From Leucaena leucocephala (Eukaryota > Streptophyta > Magnoliopsida > Fabales > Fabaceae), in contig CM073545.1 of assembly GCA_037074615.1 (NCBI GenBank), forward strand, positions 13,038,001 through 13,102,000: DNA of 64,000 nt. The letters run 5' to 3'. The translations under genes were made by a program, and so were the position numbers. Of this stretch, positions 39,001 through 49,199 are shown in pieces (position 1 is the first letter of the stretch; each line of letters opens with the position of its first letter). Below the pieces are notes generated by a model. The model had not been told where the DNA came from, ran no database searches, and saw nothing but the letters and a program-made list of their open reading frames with translations.

Positions 39001-42000
39001 ATGGTAGCTGTTCTGAAGTATCACCTGCACAGATCAGCTAATACTATGAAGCAAAAAGCAGATGCTAACAGATCTGACCGAGAATTTCAGACAGGACAGT
39101 GGGTTTTTTTGAAATTACAGCCATATAGACAGATTTCTGCTGCAACTAGGAGGACTCAGAAATTAGCTCCAAGATTTTTTGGACCATACAAGGTTATCAA
39201 GAAGATTGGCTCGGTGGCGTACAAGCTGGAATTACCTTCTGACTCTCGGATTCATCCTGTATTCCATGTATCCCTATTAAAGCTTTGTCCAGATCCTAGT
39301 GTCAAACAGAGACATCCCCCTAATGATTATCCTACAGTACCTACATCCCAATATCCTGAGAAGGTGTTAGCTACTCGAGTTGGTAAAAGGAAGAAGCGTA
39401 TTATTACTGAAGTTTTAGTGCAGTGGAGAGGGTTTCCAGAAGAGGAAGCATCATGGATATCTCTGTACAGTTTACAACAACAATTCCCTGAGTTTCAGGC
39501 TTCCAACCCTTGAGGACAAGGGTTGTTTTGAGGGGGGGGTATTGTTATAAAAAGTTAGTAACAGAAGTTAGTTACTCAGACAGTTCATTTCCCGCCTTCT
39601 GCCTAACCTTTACGGAACCCATAAATAGGTGGTTCAGAACATGTATGAGATAGGAATAATGCAGTGAATGATTTCAGTTTCTTTCTATCGTATCTGTTAC
39701 CTTCTTCTCTTTTCTTTTTCTTGAATCCTCTTGTTTCTCTTCTCCTTTCATTCTTCTTTCTCCTTTCTCTTACTTCCGACTCATCCCAAAACTTTCTACA
39801 CAACATAATCTAAGATAAGTTAAGAAAAAGGGGGCATAAAGGGGAAAGATCTGTAAAGTTATTAAGACATTGAGGGAACTAACTAATGAACTTTTTCTAA
39901 TGTAGTTTTCATGCTACTGATATTTGAACTGTGACATATGCAACTGTATGGACTTCAGTATTAATTTTTTGTTGAGATATTCTAGGTTATAGTGATTTTA
40001 TGAATTGAGTAGGTGGACGTACATTTATTAGCAGGCCTCTTGTTTGCCTTCACTTTTGACCAAACTAGAAAATGTGGGGTATGCTTGGGTAATAAAAATG
40101 TCAGCCACTTTTCCCCAGTAGAATTGGCATGAAAGTCTTGGATATCTGCCTACCTTACTTCTGAACCTTTTATCTGTAAAAAGGACACATATTTAGCATG
40201 TTCTATATCTCCTGCCTTATATTTTTCCTTTCTTATAATTCGAATGAGACCTTAAGGGAATTTTTAACATATGGAGCTTTGCTTTGATTAACATTTGCAG
40301 TTACAAGCATCAGAAGTATTCTCGTGCGTACATAAACTTCAATTGTGCTGAAGATGTTTTTGAGTTTGCTGAATTCTTTGATGGACATGTCTTTGTTAAT
40401 GAGAAAGGTAATATATTTGAGCACAAAACTGCCATATGCTTATTTACATTTGGAGTGGATTGCATTGTCTCATTATGCATATAGAACATAGCTGGTCCAA
40501 TTAATTTTAACACAAACTGTTGTTAAGGTGTTCTTAATTTTAATTGACAACTACTAGACGCCATATTTGACTTAGTTCAAAGTATTTCAGCAGTTATTCT
40601 GCTGTTATGCCTACTTATCATTGTTACTTATTGTTGATGTTTTCTTGCTGTGCGTGTCTGATTCATTTTCAGGTGCCCAACATAAGGCCATTGTTGAATA
40701 TTCACCTTCTCAGCGTGTTCCAAAGTCAAGTACTAAAAAGGATGGTCGTGAAGGGACTATATACAAAGGTGTTACTTTGGTTACAATTTTAATGTGGAAA
40801 CTCATAGGCTAGTCAGACTTAGAGTGCATACTCTTTTAATAATGGTAATGACCACTTTCTTTGAAACAAGAACAGATCCAGACTATCTAGAGTTTCTCAA
40901 ACTTATTGCAAAACCTTCTGAGCATCTTCCTAGTGCAGAAATACAGTTGGAAAGAAAAGAAGCCGAGCAAGCTGGTTAGTTATCAATTTATTGCGGCATC
41001 CACCAATAATTATGCTGACTTTTATTTACCTCAACTTTTTACCTTTTTTATGAGGTTCTTGTTAGAAGGTTTGTGATAAAGGTAGTTAGAAAAGAGTAGC
41101 TGTGCCCATAAGGAAGTATCTCATGAAGATAGGTTGTAGTGGCAATGTATCTAATATTTGTCTATTCCTTTCTAGGGGCTGCCAAGGAAGCACCGATTGT
41201 CACTCCACTGATGGAATATATTCGACAAAAGCGTGCAGTTGAGAATGGCTCTCAGGTAATGATTTTTTTACTTTGTTTTCCCCTGCATATGATTGTGGGA
41301 TGCACATGGTAGAATGCTCATAATTACTGGGGAAAAACAGATTATGTCTTGTTGGTTTCCTTTTGTTTCATGCTATACCGCTGAAAATCCCTGTTATAGC
41401 TGCATATTATTGAGCAGCCCCTAACAGAAATATAGCTGCATATCTTATAAAGGTTGATTATTCTGGTGTTCTTTATGATTTATTATGCTGCATCACTATT
41501 CTAGACTGGAGACGAAGTCTCTTCCTATTATTTGGTTTAAATTATACATAATAAACAATATTTTCTTTTTAATTTGGATATACCATTTATTCTTTAGTTA
41601 CTTTTACTTGTTTATGTTAGGCTTCTCCAGTTGTGACAAAGATTAGCAGAAGAGCCAGGGGTTCTTCATCCAGCAAGCCTGGCTCAGAGAATACTAGACG
41701 GGGCTCTGAGAAGAAAAAGGTAGTACTTTTCGATATAATGGATGTGTTAGTGTTATTGGATTCATTGCAGAAAGAATTGTTTGAATTATATTAAATACCT
41801 TACACTAAAGATGTCACAGACCATACCTCTATGTCATTGCACGAGTTATTGATTATTTTGAGAGATTCATTTATACTTAACAGTTGTTTTCCAAAGAAAA
41901 TCTGATGGAATTCACAAGAAGAATAGCATTATTTAAGTAGATGGACAAACGTTAATTGCTGCTCTAACTGGGAATCGGAGTGAGGAAGGTAACTAGCTAA

Positions 42001-45000
42001 ATTACAGTAGCGTAAAATGAAAATTACAAAGAAAGAGTAGTAACTATCATTGGCTTTTGAGAGGCCAACATCTCTCCCAAGTTTCTGCAAATTCTGCTTG
42101 GTCCTTTCACTACTTAGACCCTGATAAAATCCTCAAAACTTCGTACTCAGTTTATCTTACACCTCATGACCCATGTAAGTAAGTTAGTGGAGGTGCTTCC
42201 TGATTTGCCCTTCTGCTCCGCTCATTACAAGCTTCCCCAGCCACATACACTCCCAGTTTTTGCGGGCCAGCTAGTGGCCTATCAATATTTAAGTAAAGTT
42301 TATGCCAATTATGAGGTCATCAGGATAAAGCGAAATTGTGGTGACTGAGCTTCTAGAAGTGCTTCTTATTCTTAAAAAACTTTTCTGTGCCTGGATTGTT
42401 TCTTTAATTTATTTCTGAAGGAAACTATATATGCTTGCAAAGAATGGTGGATCATGTCACTGACTCGGTTTTTGAGTGCCAGTATGTTCAGAAGGACAAT
42501 GCCAAAAGTAGTAACCGGAAAGACAAATCAAGCTCTGTTGTAGCTCACCGACGAGAAGATCAACCATCTACGTCTAGTTCAAAAAGAATTTCTGAAATTG
42601 AAGCTGGTAATATAATTTTTTTTTAAATTAGATATTTTATTTATTTTCTGTTTCTCTGTATGTACATTCTCATGGTACTAGAAATGATCGATGGCCAAAC
42701 CCCACCCCTAACGCCAATGAAAAAGAGTTGAAATAGATGTTGTCATGGTATTAGAGCCTCAATAACAGTTATTAGGAGTTTGATCTTTGTTTAGCCCCCG
42801 TTCTTAGGTGAAATTAGGTTTCAACACAATGATCAGTGGGCTCGTCCACATTTAGTCTAGAGTGCTTTTGTGCAAGAGGATGTAACAGGGAATATAATAA
42901 AACTATTAACAGCCTGTCAGTTCATCCGATTGTCAAGTTGCTGTGATTTGCTTTCTTCTTTTTTCCCCTCTCTTTTGTCAGTTATTTTCTTGCTTCAAAT
43001 GGGCTGGATTTTGTGTGTTGGAATTTCTAAGTTGCAGAACGTAACTTGGCTTGACCCAACAAGGTTTGGCCCAGCATGATGAACTATTAGGTTAATCTGT
43101 GTTGGCCTTTGCGTCAAGTGCCAAGCCTGTCTATGCGAACCCCTACTACCTTAATCTCCATTAATTGGGCCCCCTTGGATAGTTGATGTTCTGACAGCTA
43201 CACTGACACTTACTCAACTTCTCATGTCAAAACCCTCCACCATTAAGAAATCTTCATAAGTAGATCTCTCCAGAAATGTCAACCATCAGGCTCTGATGCT
43301 AAATGGTGGTTGCTTAAGTGGGATATGAAACCCACCCCCAAAATCCAGCTGTTGATGTGGGACCTAGAGATCCTGTATCACCTAGTCTCCATAAGATAAA
43401 CAATGCACATTGATAATTTAATTACTTATTTAACGTAATATAGTTCAGCAACTAAATCTTCTTAAGGGATTCACTATTTCTAACATGCAATGGGATTTAA
43501 CATCTTTTCTTTGCTGATTACTTTCTTATTTAGGACTTTTCATATATTCTTTTTTTAGAACCATCCTTGTCTTCTTCTTCTTGTTTTCTTTTTTATTTTG
43601 TTTTGTTTTGTTTCTGTTTTTTTTTTTTGCCCTCTTTATTAGACATGCTTGTGTTCCTTGGCATAGGATTTCTTGTCCACCAACTTCAGTACTTACATAT
43701 CTTCTTTGTGAAGATTCCTTTTATCTATAAAAAAGTCACATGCTTGATGAATTTGCAGTGCATGGAATTGAAGGTCCTATTTCAGCTATCCCTCTGCCTG
43801 TTGGCTCTGGAAAGAAAAAAATCCTGCTGGTTAAAGGGAAAGAACGAGAAATTCTCAATGTAGGTTTTTCTATTTTTTTTATTTTAGAAGATTTTTTCTT
43901 CAATGATAATTAGCGTCTTTTTATATGATTTTTTCTTCTAATAGAATTTACTCTTTTATTAAGATAAATCTATCAAAGCTTATTTTTTTCCCTTTAACTT
44001 ACGCTTATTTACTTTACATCATCTGTGAGAAATTGTGATTTTAAGTATTTTTGTGGTACTCTCTTAGGCTGCCAAGGGTACGGCACATCAGCAAAATGTA
44101 AAATCTGGAAATCCTGCCGTTTCCGCTGCTTCAAAGCAAAACCAAAGACGCGAAGCTAGTGGAAGGTTGATTAGGAGCATACTTCTAAATAATGAAGCTC
44201 GTCAAAGCCAGTCTACAACTGCTGCTCAACAGAAAGTTCAGATCTTGAGCTCTGAGAAGGGTAAGCGGCCACCTCGGAATATGAGTGCACGATCTGGGAC
44301 AAATGGTCTAGTCTCCAATCATGATGCAGGCCAAGTTAATTCTGAAGGGGATTCTAAAAGGGTGTTGGATGAAAAATTCATAAAAAGGGATCCGCATGGT
44401 TTGGGCATTGGTGAAAAAACTGAAAGGCGTACTCGAAACAAGGATAGACCTGATCGTGGTGTTTGGGCTCCTCTTCGTCGATCTGATGTTTCTCACACTG
44501 TTAATGAGCACTTCTCATCCTCTGTGTCTCAATCTACATTGTCACATTCTGAATCAGTTGAAGGTATGCCCATTGAGTTGGCATTAAATTGTTTTTCATT
44601 GCAAAGACAACATATTTTGCTCTGAGTTAAGTTTGCTTTCACTTTTCTTACTTAAATTTCAATGTAAAGCTGCCAGATTTAAAGTCATTATCTGCATGTA
44701 ATTTTCCAGTGTCTGCAGGAGAAATGAAAGATGATGTCTTTTCTGGAAGCAGAAAAGGGGAATACTCAGCCTCTGCTGGTGGTCGAAATAGTTCCTCTGT
44801 TGAGAATGGTTGGTGCCTCTTTATTACTGGTTCCATCAATATACCCTAGAATATACATGGCCTGATTTCTTTTTCACTGTTTCAACTAAACTCCAGGTTC
44901 TCAAAGGCATTTTACTCGTCGTGGAGCTGCCCATACAGTGAAGGATGACGCTGCAGTCAGTTTAAGTGAAGCAAAACCTTCTAAGAAAGGTGTTACTGGG

Positions 45001-46038
45001 CATGGGGCTCATGAGGTATGTATTTTATACATAGTACTCAGAATCTTACCATTCAAGATTCAAATCTTATAATTTGTTATGAATCATGAAGTCAATGATA
45101 CAAAACATTGATTGAATTGAAAGAAGCACTTGCGTTTTTCAATTTGAATCATACAATTTATGATGAGTCACATAACCAACAATATTAATTAATAGCTGAA
45201 TTGGTCATGAATCATTCATTCCAAGCCAATAGAACATAAGAGTATAACTTTTCAATGACCACGAATGTGTGAGAATAATAAATTGGCATGACATTGTTTT
45301 ATTGTTGTAAAGTGTTGTTATGCCTCAAATGGAAGTTTTGTTTCAAGAACTAATTATTTACAATTTACGTGACTATAATCTATTTATGATTAATTAATTT
45401 TATCTACTCCTGGATTCAATTTACTGTCTTGGGTATTTTATGCATATTATGAAGATATCCTTATATGGAATGTTTCATAATTCAAGTTTTTTTTCACTTA
45501 TTGAATCTTATGAATTGATGTGTTTGGTGATTCATGATTCAAAAAATATTTTTTTTTTCAATTCACGACAATGTCACAATTTAGCTACTATGATTTTGTA
45601 TGCTGATACAAGTGGTGTTGTTGTAATTATCATTATTGTTGTTACTCCCTCCGTTACATTTTATAAGATTCCTTTTCAAAAATTGCAAAGACCAATGAAG
45701 TTGAATGCTCTTGGGAATCTTAATTTTTTCAAAAGGGAGTATAAACTTCCAAAAGTACTCTCATTTAACACTAACCCCTAACTCACTTTCTCTCCATTAA
45801 ATTATTAAGGGTATTTTAGGATAAGGTTCATTAATGTATCATTGTTTTTTGCAAAACCTCTTGTATTATGAAAATTAAACCACTCCAAGAAAACAGCTAA
45901 AACGTAAGGGAGGGAGTATTGTTCTTAATGTTGTTGTGATCATTGTCATTATTATTTTGTCTTACCTTTTCTTGGACCATCTGCTGATTTTTTCTGCAGA
46001 AGCAAGTGTGGGTTCAGAAATCATCTTCAGGGTCGTAA
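27058..46038 (+). CDS. UPF3: UPF3, nonsense-mediated mRNA decay factor
   Basis: Predicted at 532 aa (Arabidopsis UPF3 is about 480) from 12 coding exons: 27058-27197, 40301-40407, 40673-40768, 40876-40974, 41176-41255, 41621-41719, 42483-42606, 43759-43859, 44068-44563, 44710-44808, 44897-45015 and 46000-46038. All are GT-AG and the frame closes. The N-terminal Smg4/UPF3 RRM-like domain shows KVVIRHLPPSLVQSDLL, YSRAYINF, FDGHVFVNEKG and DPDYLEFLKLIA. Further on are APIVTPLMEYIRQKR, GSGKKKILLVKGKERE and RTRNKDRPDRGVWAP, with a conserved plant tail KQVWVQKSSSGS. UPF3 bridges exon-junction complexes to UPF2/UPF1, shuttling between nucleus and cytoplasm. Intron 1 is 13.1 kb because of two LTR retrotransposons. 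The frame is intact, so the gene is probably functional provided that intron is spliced. Confidence 0.95.
28456..28680. mobile_element. Stowaway-like MITE in UPF3 intron 1
   Basis: The left end ctcctccggtccttaatata and the right end, on the minus strand cttctccaatccttaatata, are inverted repeats, and TA flanks both sides (28454-28455 and 28681-28682). The interior (aacaataatcaagtaa, then gattagggtgttttagaa) is shared with copies at 1-215, 860-1075, 23960-24120 and 51010-51340. Confidence 0.8.
29328..29595 (+). repeat. 5' LTR of element 1
   Basis: Contains a 15-bp duplicated unit (ataagctacggtgac) absent from the 3' LTR. A TATA-like stretch (cttataaatataaagg) lies mid-LTR, followed by a pyrimidine-rich U5-side tail. 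Confidence 0.93.
29644..30531 (+). pseudogene. gag: gag of element 1, frameshifted at its end
   Basis: Encodes the structural protein of the virus-like particle. It starts with an ATG just after the primer-binding site, has a coiled-coil-like N-terminus, and carries the retrotransposon Gag core (YDGKNIHSWILKCERYF, LTHLRQTGSLAEFN). The frame stops at about 30529; the corresponding region of element 2 runs straight on into the zinc knuckle and pol. In element 1 the knuckle (CFYCHEKFSRDHRC) lies in another frame from about 30540, so a small indel near 30525-30540 has broken the single gag-pol frame. Confidence 0.88.
30535..32525 (+). pseudogene. pol: pol of element 1, first part: nucleocapsid knuckle, protease, reverse transcriptase, start of RNase H
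   Basis: Open from about 30535. It contains the CX2CX7HXC zinc knuckle, a protease active-site region reading IDNGST at 30848-30865 (element 2 reads IDTGST), the reverse transcriptase with YRELNKHTIKNQYPIP and the catalytic FFDDIL, and the RNase H start PDACGAGVGAVLMQ. It ends in a premature TAA at about 32523 after TDQQS. Compared with element 2, about two bases are missing at 32516-32521, which throws the remaining RNase H and integrase out of frame. Confidence 0.9.
32526..34137 (+). pseudogene. pol: pol of element 1, second part: RNase H end, integrase, chromodomain
   Basis: The new frame continues with RNase H (LKYLLGQKLKTPFQMYW), the HHCC zinc-binding integrase N-terminus (HSGINATYQRI, CDTCARCK), and the catalytic core with the first Asp in SMDFIEG, the second in VISDRDPIF and the Glu in QTEVLNR. 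It then has the GPY/F region (APRFYGPYKVI) and a chromodomain (ITEVLVQWKGYPEEEASW) before the TGA at 34135. All catalytic positions are present. Only the upstream frameshift would prevent a continuous polyprotein. Confidence 0.9.
34167..34419 (+). repeat. 3' LTR of element 1
   Basis: Matches the 5' LTR except for two substitutions (in ttataaatagaaagg and agactgaaatg) and the absence of the 15-bp duplication. Confidence 0.95.
34906..35168 (+). repeat. 5' LTR of element 2
   Basis: Carries a TATA-like ccataaataggtgg mid-LTR and a pyrimidine-rich U5-side tail. It is identical to the 3' LTR by eye. Confidence 0.95.
35217..38624 (+). CDS. gag-pol: gag-pol polyprotein of element 2, truncated in integrase
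   Basis: A single 1135-codon frame with the ATG shortly after the primer-binding site. In order it encodes Gag (YDGKNIHSWIVKCERYF), a CX2CX7HXC zinc knuckle (CFYCHEAFTRDHRC), aspartic protease (IDTGST at 36374-36391), reverse transcriptase (YRELNKHTIKNQYPIP, FFDDILVYS), RNase H (ADACGAGVGAVLMQ) and the integrase HHCC domain (GCDTCARCK). It then runs into NFFGSGI and a stop, because the deletion near 38600 shifts the frame before the first catalytic Asp of the integrase core. It shows that gag and pol are in one frame in this lineage. Confidence 0.92.
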   Translation: MVETRLQMDVRMQAVEQRLLVVDELQETVLGFRDELQNLGRAFRQELQHITQEVRNLGHNAPNRNGGQRQYDHPDDYRRNRFPRMDCPRYDGKNIHSWIVKCERYFRLENIADEVRVDTAAVNLDGDSFEWQMAMERRWGNDRPTWEEYADLLRKTFGPPHERPMTELTHLRQTATLAEFNVKFDTLAARLDLSEEYLVDVYVGALKEEIADSVLMFDPRTLVEARRLARVQEIAINHRTSKNPGKMSMSGNSYKNALVNGGTAQRNNPAPLAIKDSIATPKNPARWVRPLKVLTAEEEAEHRAKNLCFYCHEAFTRDHRCPQKQKMQLHFMVLDEDDMEGEEPGMEGEDCRDSTPLISLHAINGEESAETMKIIGNVGKRCVYILIDTGSTHDFLDVGLARKLGWQEQGTEFSSVMVAGGQRLQVHGVWKNFRWKMQGQEFEGTFRIINLCTYGMILGLEWLKFLKNVFWDYDRMTMHFWYKGGLCKLQAVGPKSLEVVPTTKLSSHGSNVQQKFLVQLLRPQKEPEPQCLAVQNEDVHEKVQEVLIEFGDVFKEPQGLPPLRTGHNHPIILQEGTNPINLKPYRYPAMQKDIIERQIKELLRNGVLQESSSPFSAPIVLVRKKDGSWRMCIDYRELNKHTIKNQYPIPLVEDLLDELFLAKWFTKLDLRAGYHQIRMVPTDCQKTAFKTHSGHYEWLVMPFGLTNAPATFQGAMNDIFRPFLRQFVLVFFDDILVYSSSIDEHASHLRIVLEILRKHQYFVKKSKCAFAAQSVEYLGHIISEGTVSTDPKKIQAVLEWPEPRNVKQLRGFLGLAGYYRRFIKGFGELARPLTLLTRKDAFQWSEQASLSFQKLKETLVAAPVLVLPDFSKEFVVEADACGAGVGAVLMQGGQPLAFFSKALAPQHMKLSIYEKELLAVVLAVENWHQYLERGHFSIRTDQQSLKFLLGQKLKTPFQMYWVAKLMGYDYEIQYKKGSDNSAADALSRLHGSQILQITLDTASPELLNLVKESWEVDPKVAVVLSEIKQKVDGIIGKFSWDGSILRKDSKIVVGNVLTTKQKILEWLHSSAQGGHSGINATYHRIRSLFWWKNLHKEVEDYVKGCDTCARCKYETVASPGLLQPLPIPNFFGSGI
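38604..39513 (+). pseudogene. pol: Integrase core remainder and chromodomain of element 2, out of frame
   Basis: This continues after the deletion junction with FLDQVYKLHGAP, then the second Asp (IISDRDPIF) and Glu (QTEVLNR) of the DDE triad, the GPY/F segment (APRFFGPYKVI) and a chromodomain (ITEVLVQWRGFPEEEASW), ending at a TGA. By comparison with element 1, about 155 bp covering the first catalytic Asp and following residues are missing. No natural start codon supports independent translation. Confidence 0.88.
39543..39805 (+). repeat. 3' LTR of element 2
   Basis: The 263-bp copy is identical to the 5' LTR by eye and is followed immediately by target duplication taatc (39806-39810). Confidence 0.96.
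42650..43400. repeat. Possible decayed LTR-type repeat in UPF3 intron 7
   Basis: The segment contains atggtattagagcctc, which resembles a diverged tRNA-Met primer-binding site, and gatgtgggacctagagatc-like wording often seen in small plant LTR elements. I found no paired LTRs, so it is only a suspicion. The rest of the intron is unremarkable. Confidence 0.25.
45645..45916. mobile_element. Stowaway-like MITE in UPF3 intron 11
   Basis: The left end is ctccctccgttacatttta; the right end on the minus strand begins ctccctcccttacgtttta. TA flanks both ends (45643-45644 and 45917-45918). The interior is non-coding and differs from the other MITEs in the window. The element ends about 80 bases before the last coding exon of UPF3. 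Confidence 0.82.
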
Positions 46039-46405
46039 AATATCTAAAGGTGGTATGTACAGTATTGTTTGCATCTAGTTTTCCTTGTCCCTTCTATAAA
46101 AAATTGAGGGCTTATTATGTCAGTTGGGAGATTAAGCTGTCACTTTGACTAAGTTTGTTCTTCCTGAAAATATTTTGTAAAATTGTTGGTTGGTAGCAGG
46201 ATATATGTGAATAACAGAAATATAGATAACATGCTACAGAATATGTTCACCAAAAAAAAAAATACAGAATATAGGTAATTATCTGCCTCTCCCCCTCCCC
46301 CAAAATTTCAGACTCCACTTCTCCAACTGCAGTGCCGCTGCTTGGTCTCCTAAATTCACTTCTGGGACTTGCCGTATCCCCCACATTTCACTCTTTTATA
46401 TATGT

Positions 46406-47500
46406 TTAGTGGCTGCTGTTATGGGCTTCTATCACTCGCTCCTCTTCTGAGAGTCGCCTTGTCCTCATGGCTAAAGGAAGGAAATTGTGCAGCAAACATT
46501 TCATAATTTTCCTAGCTTGCTTCCTCGATGGGGTGGTCCTGCCATTGCACTGATAATCCAAGTGTAAGTACCCCTGATTTGAAGAGCCAATGGGGTAACT
46601 GTCCTCCCTGTCCTCCAATCAAGGTTTCATAAACATCAAATAGAAGTTTACAGCGTAAAGAAGAATGGGCAGGAATGACTAACATGTTTTGAAATACAGC
46701 TGGCTGTCTTCACGATGTAAGTTTGGAATAGGAATAGACAATGGATCTTGTTGAAGAGATGATAATATTTTTGAGTGTATGTGTCCTGTTGAAGGGCTTC
46801 CTGAAGATCCATCAAGCCTATAGTGAGGGCAGGAATGACTAACATGTTTTGAAATACAGCTGGCTGTCCACACGATGTAAGTTTGGAATAGGAATAGACA
46901 ATGGATCTTGTTGAAGAGATGATAATATTTTTGAGTGTATGGGTCCTGTTGAAGGGCTTCCTGAAGATCCATCAAGCCTATAGTGAGTGGTAGAGCATGG
47001 GAAGGAAAGTCTGCTTGTAAAGTATGCCTTGGCATCAGCACTACAGTTTTCTCTTAGCCACTTTTATCCATATACTCAAATTTGAGCAGTTTCATGAGCA
47101 ACCTTTGATTTGCAGTAGTATTAATCTGCTGTTCCATGAAGTATTTAAGGTTGCAATGGTCAGTATGGGCAAAAATTAATATCCTAGATGGTGCTTCCTT
47201 ATTTGTACAGAAAGAACCAGAGCTAAGAATGCTTTTGTCATAAGTTGATTTGGTGCAATTAGAGAGAAAATATCTTACTGAAATACGTCATGTAATGCCT
47301 GATTGTATAAGATTGACTGCAGCTCAAGCATCAAACTATTGTAAAAGGTTGGCCAAACTGCCAAAGTCTCGTAAACAGGATTCTGAGATTGTAGAAAAGT
47401 AGCCTCACCCTTGTTGACCGTTGAAGATACTCGTCCATCACTGCCTCTGTCCCTAGGCACTCAAAATTTTAAATCAGGCTCTTTGAGAAGTCTTCTAGTG
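46406..47500 (-). mobile_element. Decayed chromovirus remnant, minus strand, in the UPF3 3' UTR intron
   Basis: On the minus strand around 46995-47210 a frame reads TDHCNLKYFMEQQ and then LLMKLLKFEY, matching the RNase H/tether part of Ty3/Gypsy Pol. Near 46440-46560 another reads VQWQDHPIEEAS, a stop, then ENYEMFAAQFPSF, a chromodomain. The integrase between them is almost entirely lost, so the relic is internally deleted, frameshifted and carries stops. It is older than, and of a different lineage from, the two intact elements in intron 1. Confidence 0.78.
46667..46986. repeat. 160-bp tandem duplication inside the chromovirus remnant
   Basis: 46667-46826 and 46827-46986 are two adjacent copies of a 160-bp unit, both starting gggcaggaatgactaacatg or a close variant. 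They differ at about three or four positions (ctgtcttcacg against ctgtccacacg; gtatgtgtcc against gtatgggtcc). The high identity compared with the decay of the surrounding element means that the duplication is recent. Confidence 0.93.
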
Positions 47501-49199
47501 GCTGGTATTCCGTCTTGAAGTTTGGCTCAAACCAAAATTCCTATTTGGGCGCTATTCGTATTTAGTGATGGGTTTGGTCTTTGACAGGGCGTACTCAATG
47601 TTTCTTTTTTACAATGCACAATGCACTTTAATGACAGTGTTGACCCATGATGTGCGTTGAGCTTATGATGGTGAATTCAAGTAGAACCGGAAATAGCTTC
47701 GTGATTTCTTTTCATTGAAAATTTTTTCCTTGAAAGTTGAACTATAACTTCAGTGACATTTTTCTTTTTGGGAAAATGGTGTTGCCTCACCCTGGGTAGC
47801 TGCAAGTAATTATTTTGGTGCTTAAAGTAGTTTTATCCCTTACAAGTTGATAAATAGGGGCGGTCTTGTCCGTGCCTGTTTAGGCATCTTTTAGAAAATA
47901 ATCAAGATTTCTCTGAATATCTTGTGAATTTATGCTTAAATTGTGGTTAATTGCTTATAGTTCTATTAATGTTTAAGAAGGTAGCTTAGTGTTTTCTATT
48001 CTCATCAACTGTATTAATTATGCCATATGAAACTCTGTCTACTTTCTCACTGTTATTATTATTTATTAGATACATAAAATGTCATGATGAGCGGATGTAG
48101 CTTGGAGTGTAAAATCGATGTAGTTCTGAAGCAAGATCATTTTATATAATCTTTGATGTGAGAGCTTTCCGTAGTCTGTGCAGTTAATTCTCCCATATTT
48201 CATCTGATGTTCTTCACAGTTTCTTTAAGAGGGCATCATTTATACTATATCCTCCTACCTTGTATCGTTTTCTTCATTCCAATAAAACTTTGTTTTTAAC
48301 AAAAGATAAATAAATTAATAAAGCATTGCCTACTGTTAATATGTTGTTTGGGTTTCTTGAAATCAGCTGTTAGTTAAGTTAAATAGGTTATTTTAACCTT
48401 CATGGAACATATTCAATCTCATTGGCATGAGAAAATAATGTATGATCTAGTTTTTTTTTTTGAGTTTTTGCATTTCATTGCATCAGGTTTACGTGACTGA
48501 CAGGTTATGGACCACTAAAACAGCAATAATTCCTCGAAGTTTTGAGGCGGATCGTTCCTGCTATGAGCTATGGTCTCCGTTAGGGATCATCCTCAACGAA
48601 TTCAGGTCGACCCAAGGCTGGGCTACTTAAAAAGGTATGTGTAAATTCTATTCATGTCAACTTTAAAGCACATGGAAAAGGTAGGTGTCTTTTTCGCTTG
48701 CGCGCACAAACTTCCCTCCTGTTTAGACAAATTGCGCATGTGTAATTTTTCTACAGAAAGATTATCCAGTTGTTGCCTGATGGAGCCTGCTCATTGAAAG
48801 GAATGCCAAAGTTATATACCTACCTCAACGTCATGATATTCTGCTGGAAAAGAGAGTGGTGTGTCAATCGTGTCTGTTAGATGTTTGTACCATTCGTCTC
48901 CTTTAAGTTTGTTGAGTATTTCTGTGGTGCAAAATATTATTTGTGCCTGGGATGTACTTTTAAAGTACATGGAACTTGCCATGGAATATAAAGTATTGGG
49001 AAGAGTCACGGCAGTTTTGCTCCTTCCCATAGACCAAGTAGGGGTTGAACAATGTTGTGCATTGTACATTATGGCGTGTGATTCTCATGATAGGAGCAGC
49101 ACTTTGGTTTGCCTGTAATTTCAAAGATCAGAAATGAAGTATCGATTGGTAGTGCTGTATCCTATGGTTGATTTGCAATTCATGAATGTTGTGAATGTG

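Larger units (their letters stand above)
34906..39805 (+). mobile_element. Ty3/Gypsy chromovirus LTR retrotransposon, element 2, with internal deletion
   Basis: Element of 4900 bp with LTRs at 34906-35168 and 39543-39805, 263 bp each and identical as far as I can read, both TG...CA. The 5-bp target duplication taatc lies at 34901-34905 and 39806-39810. The initiator tRNA-Met primer-binding site tggtatcagagc starts at 35170, and the polypurine tract is at about 39531-39540. Identical LTRs mean very recent insertion. The proteins are close to those of element 1 but the LTR sequences differ, so these are sister subfamilies. Only about 480 bp of intron separates the two elements. An internal deletion of roughly 155 bp damages the integrase. 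Confidence 0.96.

Noticed and set aside
42746..42762. tRNA-Met primer-binding-like site in UPF3 intron 7
   Set aside because: The motif is diverged and no LTR pair could be found around it, so it is kept only as a low-confidence repeat note.
48812..49118. 85-codon frames on both strands after UPF3
   Set aside because: No homology recognised, and the region is better explained as the UPF3 terminal 3' UTR exon.
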